Source: Mycobacterium sp. DL440 | Lineage (GTDB): Bacteria; Actinomycetota; Actinomycetes; Mycobacteriales; Mycobacteriaceae | Length of the DNA: 64,000 nt | Direction of reading: 5' to 3' | Assembly: GCF_011745145.1 (NCBI RefSeq) | Contig: NZ_CP050191.1 | Location: 3,201,984 to 3,265,983, forward strand | In this document: positions 57,997 to 64,000 of the stretch, in pieces | How positions within the stretch are numbered: position 1 is the stretch's first letter | Layout: each line of letters begins with the position of its first letter | Program-made: the position numbers and the translations under genes | The notes under the pieces: generated by a model | Seen by the model: only the letters and a program-made list of their open reading frames with translations | Database searches by the model: none | Told to the model about the DNA's origin: nothing

Positions 57997-59460
57997 TCAA
58001 CCCGGGCTGGTCGTCATCCGCGCCTCAAGCTGGTTCTTCATCACCTTGCCGGTGGCATTGAGCGGCAGTTCGTCGAGGAACTCGACATACCTGGGCACTT
58101 TGTAGCCAGCCATGCGCTCGCGGCTCCAGGCAATGAGGTCCTCGGCAACCACAGCCGAGACCCCTGGCTCGTCGCGCAGCACCACGAACGCCTTACCGAC
58201 CTGCCCCATCCGCTCGTCGGCGACGCCGATGACGGCAATCTGCGCTATCGCCGGGTGCTCCAGCAGGAATCCCTCGATCTCAGCCGGGTAGGCATTGAAC
58301 CCGCCGACGATGAACATGTCCTTCTTCCGTCCGACGATCCGCAGCCGGCCGGATTCGGTGAACTCGCCGAGATCTCCGGTGTGCAGCCAACCGTCGGGGT
58401 CGATCGCCTCGGCGGTAGCCGCCGGATCGTCCAGATAGCCCTGCATCACGTTGTATCCGCGCACCAGCACCTCGGCGTCATCGGCGATGCGCACCTCGAC
58501 GTCCTCACACGGAAGTCCGGCGGTGGTGGCCACCTCCTCGGCCGAATCACCGGGTCGTGACAACGTGACGTTGCCCGCCTCGGTAAGGCCGTACCCGGTC
58601 ATCAGCGTCTGGAACGGCAACTCCTCGCGGATGCGTCGCACCAACTCCACCGGGATGTCGGCGGCACCGGTCACCCCCGCGCGCAGCGTGGCCAGCCGGT
58701 CACGGTCGGCGACGGCGAGCAGTGAGTGATACAGCGTGGGCGGGCCAGGCAGCATCGTGATGCGTTCACGCTCAATGAGTTCCACGACATTGTCGACGTC
58801 GAACACCGCGACCGGCAGCATGGTCGCGCCGCGCAGGAAGGACGCCACCAACCCGGCCTTCAACCCGAAGGTGTGGAAGTACGGGTTGATCATCAGATAG
58901 CGATCGCCTTCGCGCAGATCCGCCAGCGTGGCCCATTCCTCGTAGGCCCGCAGCGTCTGGCGATGGTTCATCATCGCGCCCTTGGGCCTGCCGGTGGTGC
59001 CCGAGGTGAAGATGACGTCGGCGATGTCGGTCGGCCGGAGCTCGTCTACGCGGCCCTGGCTGAACGTACGCCCGCTACTCAGGAAGTCCGACTTCAGATC
59101 GATGGTGGGGACGTCGAGATCGGTCTCGGAGAACGTGAAATCCTGCCCGAGGAAACCCTTTTGGATCATCACCGCCTTGGCGCCGCTGCGCGCCACCACG
59201 TCGGCAGCCTCTTCGGCCTTGAAGCGGGTGTTGACCGGAACCAGGACGCCACCGGCGGCCATGATCCCGAACGCGGCGATGATCCATTCCGCCGAATTGG
59301 GAGCCCAGACCGCAACCCGGTCCCCCTTGGCGATGCCGAATTCGGCGAACGCACCCGAGGCTTTCCGGATACGCTCGCCGACTTCGGTGAAAGACAGGCG
59401 CAGCGAACCGTCGACGACAGCCTCGGCATCGCCGAAACGGTCCGCTGCACCCAAGACCAT
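57997..59460 (-). CDS. Acyl-CoA synthetase (FadD3-like AMP-dependent ligase)
   Basis: 487-aa adenylate-forming ligase. The AMP-binding motif is IFTSGTTGRPKGAMM near residue 155, the A5 motif TGYGLTEAGNVT near residue 275 and WLHTGDLGEFTESGRLRIVGRKKD near residue 370 with the C-terminal Lys in NATGKVMKNQ. DRYLMINPYFHTFGLKAGL resembles FadD3, the ligase for the ring-CD propionate of steroids. The ATG at 59460 cuts off a short conserved N-terminal stretch (QTIPAMVL-type) that is in frame but has no standard start codon after the preceding stop, so a non-canonical start is possible. Confidence 0.88.
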   Translation of the reverse strand: MVLGAADRFGDAEAVVDGSLRLSFTEVGERIRKASGAFAEFGIAKGDRVAVWAPNSAEWIIAAFGIMAAGGVLVPVNTRFKAEEAADVVARSGAKAVMIQKGFLGQDFTFSETDLDVPTIDLKSDFLSSGRTFSQGRVDELRPTDIADVIFTSGTTGRPKGAMMNHRQTLRAYEEWATLADLREGDRYLMINPYFHTFGLKAGLVASFLRGATMLPVAVFDVDNVVELIERERITMLPGPPTLYHSLLAVADRDRLATLRAGVTGAADIPVELVRRIREELPFQTLMTGYGLTEAGNVTLSRPGDSAEEVATTAGLPCEDVEVRIADDAEVLVRGYNVMQGYLDDPAATAEAIDPDGWLHTGDLGEFTESGRLRIVGRKKDMFIVGGFNAYPAEIEGFLLEHPAIAQIAVIGVADERMGQVGKAFVVLRDEPGVSAVVAEDLIAWSRERMAGYKVPRYVEFLDELPLNATGKVMKNQLEARMTTSPG

Positions 59461-59499
59461 CGCGGGGATGGTCTGCCGTTGTTCGATGTGTCCGACCCC

Positions 59500-60690
59500 T
59501 TAGACCGTGACCAGCCGGCTGAGGTTGCCGCCCATGATCTTGGCCTGATCTTCGACGGCCAGGTGCTCGAGCGCGGTCACGTAGTGAGTGGGCTCGGCCA
59601 GGCCCTCCGGGTGCGGCCAGTCGGAGCCGTAGAGAACCTGGTCCACGCCGATCAGGTTGATCAGCTCGTCGATGCCCTCTTCGTAGAACGGGCTGACGTA
59701 GATGCGGTTCTTGATCTCCTCGATCGGGTTGCCGGCAAAGGCCTCGGGGGCCTTCTTGTAGACCTCGGACATCGAGTCCAGCAGCGGGAACATCCACTTC
59801 GACCCGGCCTCGACGATGCCGACCTTGAGCTTCGGGAAGCGGAACAGCGCACCGTGAATTACCCAGGACGCCACCGCATCCTGGATCGGACGCCACTCGT
59901 TGAGGATCGACATCGCATTGGTCTGGAACGGCAGCATCTCCTGCGCGGCGCCGTCCCACTCCGAGGTGTAGCGCGAGTAGCCGCTGTCGGAGGAGTGCAT
60001 GCCGACGAACACGTCGTACTCGACGCACTTCTGCCAGAACGGATCGAACTCGGGTAGCGCGAAGGAACGCGGACCACGGAAGCCGGGCACCGGCGCCGGG
60101 CGGACCAGGATGGCGCGCGCACCGCGTTTGACCGCCCACTCGAGCTCCTCGATCGCCTTGTCGACGATGGGCAGCGTGATCACCGGCGTGGTGAAGATGC
60201 GGTTCTTGTAGTTGAAGCCCCACACCTCATCCAGCCACTGGTTCAACGAGTGGATGATGACGTGGATCGCGACCGGATCGTCGCGCAGCCGCTCCTCGAT
60301 CAGGCTGGCCAGCGTCGGGAACATCAGGCTGCGGTCGAGGCCCAGCTCGTCCATCAGCTCGAGGCGCGGAGCCGGTTCGAAGAACGCCGGGATGGACTTC
60401 ATCGGCTCGCCGAACAGCTCGCGCTTGCTCTTGCCATCCGGGTTACCGAACTTGAAGTACTCCTCCCACGCGCCAGGCTTGGCGACATGCGAGAACGTCG
60501 GATTCGGGATGTAGTTGCTGATCTGACCCTTGATCGCGATCTTGGTGCGTCCGTTGATCTCGACGTACTGAACGATGTCCTTGTACTCCTTGGGGAGATA
60601 CGTCGTCAGCGCCTCGGGCGGCTCATAGAGGTGGTTGTCCGCGTCGAACAGCGGAAACGGAATGTCGACCCTGTGCGACAGTTGTCCCAT
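59500..60690 (-). CDS. Amidohydrolase family 2 protein
   Basis: 396-aa TIM-barrel metal-dependent hydrolase of the ACMSD-like amidohydrolase-2 family. The N-terminal metal motif is FPLFDADNHLYEPPEALT, where many relatives have DxHxH, so only part of the site is kept (DADNHLYE). Later segments are FVGMHSSDSGYSRYT, the His in VASWVIHGALFRFPKLKVG and the C-terminal Asp in VLYGSDWPHPEG. Members decarboxylate or hydrolyse ring-derived acids. ATG 60690, with a palindrome 23 bp upstream. Confidence 0.88.
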   Translation of the reverse strand: MGQLSHRVDIPFPLFDADNHLYEPPEALTTYLPKEYKDIVQYVEINGRTKIAIKGQISNYIPNPTFSHVAKPGAWEEYFKFGNPDGKSKRELFGEPMKSIPAFFEPAPRLELMDELGLDRSLMFPTLASLIEERLRDDPVAIHVIIHSLNQWLDEVWGFNYKNRIFTTPVITLPIVDKAIEELEWAVKRGARAILVRPAPVPGFRGPRSFALPEFDPFWQKCVEYDVFVGMHSSDSGYSRYTSEWDGAAQEMLPFQTNAMSILNEWRPIQDAVASWVIHGALFRFPKLKVGIVEAGSKWMFPLLDSMSEVYKKAPEAFAGNPIEEIKNRIYVSPFYEEGIDELINLIGVDQVLYGSDWPHPEGLAEPTHYVTALEHLAVEDQAKIMGGNLSRLVTV

Positions 60691-60712
60691 GGAAAACTCC
60701 TTTGCAATTCCA

Positions 60713-60727
60713 GAGAATCATATTCTC
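60713..60727. promoter_or_regulatory. GAGAAT/ATTCTC palindrome upstream of the amidohydrolase
   Basis: GAGAATCATATTCTC lies 23 bp before the amidohydrolase start. Its half-sites are the same as those in the palindromes at 62326 and 63760, but the arrangement is inverted with a 3-nt spacer. It may belong to the same regulon. Confidence 0.45.
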
Positions 60728-60771
60728 ACTTGCTAGCTGCCGCAATGCCCGACCCGCCCAGGGCAGCCCGC

Positions 60772-62313
60772 TCAACGGACGAGGGCAGCAATCTCCTGCC
60801 GGATACGGAACTTCTGCACCTTGCCGCTGGCCGTGCGGGGAAAATCTTCGGCCTGATGTAGCTCTTCCGGCCACTTCTGCCGGGCCACCCCACTGGCCTC
60901 GAAATGCGCCCGGACCTGATCGAGCGTGGGCATCGTGCCGCCGTCACGGACCCGCAGAACCGCGGCCACGCGCTCACCCAGCCGGGTATCCGGTGCGGCC
61001 ACCACAATCACCTCGATCACGTCCAGCAAACCCAGCAGCACCTCCTCCACCTCGAGCGCGCTGATGTTCTCGCCACCTCGGATGATGAGGTCGGTGGTGC
61101 GGTCGGTAATGGTCAGATACCCGTCGGCGTCCAGCACGCCGATGTCCCCGGTGCGGTACCAGCCGTCGGCGTCGAAATGCTTTGCGGTGAGGGCATCGTC
61201 GGTGTACCCCAGGCACAGGTCCGGTCCACGGCTGAAGATCTCACCGTCCGGTCCGAGCCGGATCTCCACCCCGGGACGCACATTGCCGTCGGTGTACAAC
61301 CGCTTGGTCTCCGGGGCCCCCGCACCCGATCCGGTGATCGACGGATGCTCGGTGCTGCCGTAGGAACGGAAGACGAACAGGCCGAGATCGGCGAGCCGCC
61401 GGGTGACGGCCGCGGGCACGGTCGAGCCGCCGAGGCCGACGGTGCTGAACCGGGCCAGGTGCCTTTCGTTGAACTGCGGATGGTCCATGAGGCTGGTGAC
61501 GAAGTAGGGCGGTCCGCCGCCGATGGACAGTTCGTCGCGTTCGATCAACTCCAGGACCTTGCCTGGATCCCAGACGTCGCACAGATCGATCGGGGCGCCC
61601 TCCAGCACCGGGATGAGGAACGCGCCGAGCATGCCGATGAAATGGCCGACGGGCGTGGCCGTGAGTTGACGGCCCCGGTTCGGCGGGTAGTTCTCCAGCA
61701 GTTGGCGGGTTTCGAAGCCGAGCGTCTGATGGCTGTGGATGACCCCTTTGGGCTCACGCGTGGTTCCGGAGGTGAAGGCAATCAGGGCCGGCGCGGCCGG
61801 ATCGGTGGTCAGGGTGCCCCTCATCGGCTCGTCGGCAAGGAGATCGGTATACGAGGCTTGACCGACCAGGCCCACGATCGGGACGTCCGCGCACAGCTCC
61901 GGCTCGAACTTCATCCGGCCGAATTGCTCGGTGGTGATGAACACCTTCGGCTTGGCCGTGGCCATGATGTGGCCGAGTTCCTTGCGCCCGTAGAAGTGCA
62001 CGATCGGGACCGTCACCGCACCGAGGAAGGCCGAGGCCCAGAACGCGACCGCGGCCTCCATCCAGTTGGGCAACTGCAGCGCCACGACGTCACCGGGGCC
62101 GACGCCGCGATCCCGGAGCCCGGCGGCCAGCCGCCGGGCGGTGTGCTCGACCTCGCCGAACGTGCCCTGGTACGGACGCGTCGCGGAGTGGACGTAGAAG
62201 CCGGCGTCGGGACTCGCGGCCAATCCTTCGGCCAGCATCTCGCCCAGGGTTTCGGGCCGCCACCAGCCTTCTTCGACGTACCGTTTGGTCAGCTCAACGG
62301 GGATGTCGCGCAC
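60772..62313 (-). CDS. AMP-dependent acyl-CoA synthetase
   Basis: 513-aa adenylate-forming ligase (cyclohexanecarboxylate/medium-chain-acid type). Motifs: IAFTSGTTREPKGVIHSHQ near residue 180, FRSYGSTEHPSITGSG near residue 315, and DGWYRTGDIGVLDADGYLTI near 385 with ENISALEVEEVLLG and the catalytic Lys in PRTASGKVQKFRI. GTG 62313 gives the normal N-terminus; the frame that runs on to 62853 is antisense to the enoyl-CoA hydratase. Divergent from echA across an operator-like palindrome. Substrate unknown, probably a ring carboxylate. Confidence 0.9.
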   Translation of the reverse strand: MRDIPVELTKRYVEEGWWRPETLGEMLAEGLAASPDAGFYVHSATRPYQGTFGEVEHTARRLAAGLRDRGVGPGDVVALQLPNWMEAAVAFWASAFLGAVTVPIVHFYGRKELGHIMATAKPKVFITTEQFGRMKFEPELCADVPIVGLVGQASYTDLLADEPMRGTLTTDPAAPALIAFTSGTTREPKGVIHSHQTLGFETRQLLENYPPNRGRQLTATPVGHFIGMLGAFLIPVLEGAPIDLCDVWDPGKVLELIERDELSIGGGPPYFVTSLMDHPQFNERHLARFSTVGLGGSTVPAAVTRRLADLGLFVFRSYGSTEHPSITGSGAGAPETKRLYTDGNVRPGVEIRLGPDGEIFSRGPDLCLGYTDDALTAKHFDADGWYRTGDIGVLDADGYLTITDRTTDLIIRGGENISALEVEEVLLGLLDVIEVIVVAAPDTRLGERVAAVLRVRDGGTMPTLDQVRAHFEASGVARQKWPEELHQAEDFPRTASGKVQKFRIRQEIAALVR

Positions 62314-62325
62314 AACGGTGATGTT

Positions 62326-62344
62326 ATTCTCATCAGACGAGAAT
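62326..62344. promoter_or_regulatory. ATTCTC-N7-GAGAAT palindrome between acyl-CoA ligase and enoyl-CoA hydratase
   Basis: ATTCTCATCAGACGAGAAT lies in the 58-bp divergent gap. It is nearly identical to the palindrome at 63760-63776, including the AGAC in the spacer. Two promoters with the same element suggest one regulator for this cluster. Confidence 0.65.
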
Positions 62345-62371
62345 GCCAATCCCGGAACTGGAGAACGTTTG

Positions 62372-63088
62372 ATGGTCGACCTCGAAATCGACGGCGAACT
62401 GGCGGTCATCACGATCGACCGGCCACAGGCACGCAATGCCATCTCGCTGGACACCATGGATGCGCTGAACAAGGCGCTGGACGGCGCAGCCGGCGCGTCC
62501 GCCCTGGTGATCACCGGCGGCGGCGACCGGGCGTTCGTCTCCGGGGGCGACCTCAAGGAACTCGCGGCGCTGCGCACCGAACTCGAGGCTTCCGAGATGG
62601 CCTGGCGGATGCGCACGATCTGCGACCGCATCGCCGGTTTCGACGGACCGGTCATCGCCGCGCTGAACGGCCATGCCCTGGGCGGCGGGGCCGAGGTCGC
62701 GGTGGCAGCCGACATCCGAATCGCCGCTGACGACATCAAGATCGGCTTCAACCAGGTCGCGCTGGCGATCATGCCGGCCTGGGGTGGGGCCGAACGGCTC
62801 GCCACCCTGGTCGGCCGCAGCCGGGCGTTGCTGCTGGCCGGGACCGGCCGCATCCTCGGGGCGCGTGAGGCCGAGCAGGTGGGCCTGATCGACCAGGTGG
62901 TCCCCCGCGCCGAATTCGCCGAGACCTGGCGGTCGACGGCGCAGTTGCTGGCCCGACGTCAGGCCGGTGAGGTCAAGCGGGTGATCAACGGGGTCCCCAC
63001 CACCGAGGCAGTTTCGGCCTTCGCCCGGCTCTGGTGCTCCGACGAGCACTGGGCCGCCGCGGACAAGGTGATGAACAAAGGGAAGTGA
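62372..63088 (+). CDS. Enoyl-CoA hydratase/isomerase family protein
   Basis: 238-aa crotonase-fold enzyme. Segments are DRPQARNAISLDTMDALN near residue 18, the oxyanion-hole part AFVSGGDLKELAAL near 54-67 and PVIAALNGHALGGGAEVAVA near 94-113. The usual catalytic Glu positions are not certain, so hydratase or isomerase cannot be distinguished. ATG 62372; divergent from the acyl-CoA ligase. It probably acts on the same acyl-CoA. Confidence 0.88.
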   Translation: MVDLEIDGELAVITIDRPQARNAISLDTMDALNKALDGAAGASALVITGGGDRAFVSGGDLKELAALRTELEASEMAWRMRTICDRIAGFDGPVIAALNGHALGGGAEVAVAADIRIAADDIKIGFNQVALAIMPAWGGAERLATLVGRSRALLLAGTGRILGAREAEQVGLIDQVVPRAEFAETWRSTAQLLARRQAGEVKRVINGVPTTEAVSAFARLWCSDEHWAAADKVMNKGK

Positions 63089-63110
63089 ACGCCATCCAGC
63101 CTTCCCTCCC

Positions 63111-63171
63111 GCCGAAATGGCATTCCAACAGGAAAAGGTCGAGTGCGGACCTGCTGGAATGCCATTTCGGC
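63111..63171. repeat. Intergenic palindrome, copy 2 of a dispersed family
   Basis: GCCGAAATGGCATTCCAACA-GG (63111-63132) pairs with 63150-63171 at 21 of 22 positions. The loop holds TCGAGTG, as in the copy at 27695-27755, and the arms are nearly the same. Both copies lie between convergent genes (here the enoyl-CoA hydratase and the VOC gene). Confidence 0.82.
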
Positions 63172-63180
63172 GAGGGGATG

Positions 63181-63702
63181 TCAGCCGCGCAACTCCCGGA
63201 CCGGATCACTGCCGTCCCAGCTGATGGCCTGCTCACGCACATAGGCACCCATGCCGGCGGACGCCTCGGTCAGTTCCATGATCTCGACGATCGCGGCACC
63301 CGTCGGCGGCTCGAAGTAGGCGAATCGAACGCCCTCACCTTCCCCGCCCGACCACACCTGCGGCCAGCCGGCCTCGCGTAGCCTGTCCATCGCCGCATCG
63401 AAATCGGCTGTCCAGTAGGCGAGTTGGTGAAAGCCACCGCCGGCGCCGGCGAGGAACTCAGTGAAGATGCTCGGCGTGTCATCGAGTTGTTGGATCAACT
63501 CGACCTGCAGGTCACCGCTGTTCGACAACGCGAGGGATAGTTTCACCTCGCAGTGCGCGCCCCGGTAGGTCACGCGCTGCGGCAGGTTGCGGATCACGAA
63601 CCACGGGCCCACACCCATCTTCAGCCAGTCAGATATCGCGTCGTCCATGTCGGTGACCACATACCCGATCTGGCGGACCTCCCCCGGTAGAACCTTGCTC
63701 AC
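63181..63702 (-). CDS. VOC family (glyoxalase/epimerase-like) protein
   Basis: 173-aa protein with two beta-alpha-beta-beta-beta units: QIGYVVTDMDDAISDWLKMG at residues 11-30 and QLAYWTADFDAAMDRLREAG near residues 96-115, ending in TGAAIVEIMELTEA. This is the methylmalonyl-CoA epimerase/dioxygenase fold, with possible metal ligands His/Glu on the strands. GTG 63702 lies behind GGAGGGAGG. Divergent from the OB-fold gene across the operator-like palindrome. Activity unknown. Confidence 0.85.
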   Translation of the reverse strand: MSKVLPGEVRQIGYVVTDMDDAISDWLKMGVGPWFVIRNLPQRVTYRGAHCEVKLSLALSNSGDLQVELIQQLDDTPSIFTEFLAGAGGGFHQLAYWTADFDAAMDRLREAGWPQVWSGGEGEGVRFAYFEPPTGAAIVEIMELTEASAGMGAYVREQAISWDGSDPVRELRG

Positions 63703-63759
63703 GCCGCCTCCCTCCAGTTGTCCCGTCTGAACTGCCCACGAGAGCCTACCGAGAGGTGG

Positions 63760-63776
63760 TTCTCACTAGACGAGAA
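63760..63776. promoter_or_regulatory. TTCTC-N7-GAGAA palindrome between VOC and OB-fold genes
   Basis: TTCTCACTAGACGAGAA lies in the 100-bp divergent gap and shares 15 of 17 bases with the palindrome at 62327-62343. A common operator for both divergent pairs is the simplest reading. Confidence 0.65.
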
Positions 63777-63802
63777 TTGCATTTCCAGTTATCGTCAGCG
63801 AC

Positions 63803-64000
63803 GTGTCAACACAGATTGCTCTGGCGCCCGAGATCTCGACGTGGCCCGACGCCGAACCCCAGCTGATCGGCAGCCGCTGCACCGACTGCACAGCCACCAC
63901 ATTCCCGGCCCAGGCCCGCTGCCCCAAATGCTCCGGCGGTAACACCGAACAGACCCGCCTACCCCGGCGCGGCACAGTCATCGCCTGGACCACCCAGGGC
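63803..64000 (+). CDS. Zn-ribbon OB-fold (DUF35) protein, 5' part only
   Basis: Incomplete at the window end; 66 codons are seen. The start GTG 63803 is followed by STQIALAPEISTWPD and a zinc ribbon with two CxxC pairs (SRCTDCTAT and ARCPKCSGG), then TRLPRRGTVIAWTTQG, the first strand of the OB fold. These proteins pair with a thiolase or hydratase and stabilise acyl-CoA-binding complexes, so a thiolase gene is expected just beyond the window. Confidence 0.85.
   Translation, partial: MSTQIALAPEISTWPDAEPQLIGSRCTDCTATTFPAQARCPKCSGGNTEQTRLPRRGTVIAWTTQG

Noticed and set aside
62314..62853. N-terminal extension of the acyl-CoA ligase to 62853
   Set aside because: That stretch is antisense to the enoyl-CoA hydratase and has Ser/Arg-rich shadow composition; GTG 62313 gives the normal family N-terminus.

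Overview
The window is high-GC actinobacterial DNA and reads as the chromosome of a non-tuberculous Mycobacterium (Mycolicibacterium-like). The pointers are a type I fatty acid synthase next to acpS, a PPE protein, MspA-family secreted proteins, Mce-associated membrane proteins, an L,D-transpeptidase lipoprotein and F420-type oxidoreductases. Gene order from about 12.3 kb to 51.5 kb follows, as I recall it, M. tuberculosis Rv2495c-Rv2524c.

Layout. (1) 0-4.2 kb: a catabolic operon (CitE-like lyase, CaiB/BaiF CoA-transferase, NtaA/DszA-type flavin monooxygenase) divergent from a GntR regulator, with a perfect 16-bp palindrome between them. (2) 4.2-6.9 kb: metE behind a cobalamin riboswitch. (3) 6.9-11.5 kb: exported proteins, including a tandem pair of MspA-family genes whose first copy is broken by an internal deletion, followed by a remnant of lspA. 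(4) 11.6-22.7 kb: branched-chain keto-acid/leucine-type degradation, with bkdABC and the citE-maoC-fadE19-accA1-accD1 operon divergent from its TetR repressor BkaR across a long inverted-repeat operator. (5) 22.7-30.3 kb: conserved housekeeping genes (S9 peptidase, MmpS-like protein, UMF1-type MFS, SDR, HerA-like ATPase, orn) and tRNA-His. (6) 30.3-36.8 kb: a variable block between tRNA-His and the L,D-transpeptidase, with an F420/MarR set, a histidine-rich PPE gene under a Zur-like palindrome, an SDR, DUF899 and SRPBCC. (7) 36.9-51.5 kb: ldtB/lppS-like gene, tRNA-Lys, DUF3618 protein, bcp, M20 peptidase, acpS and the 9.2-kb fas. (8) 52-57.9 kb: MerR regulator, MFS, LtrA, a short SARP-like regulator translationally overlapped by a 38-codon membrane peptide, and an orphan Mce-associated pair. 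(9) 58-64 kb: an acyl-CoA catabolic cluster (two ligases, amidohydrolase, enoyl-CoA hydratase, VOC protein, OB-fold zinc-ribbon protein) with repeated TTCTC/GAGAA palindromes in its divergent promoters.

The most interesting signals are the Zur-like box in front of the His/Asp-rich PPE gene, the shared palindromic operators of the 60-64 kb cluster, a dispersed intergenic palindrome family at convergent gene ends, the SARP/small-peptide overlap, and the decayed MspA and LspA genes. No rRNA, CRISPR array, intact insertion sequence, integrase or origin was seen. All family assignments come from reading the protein sequences and from memory of the families; no database search was run.
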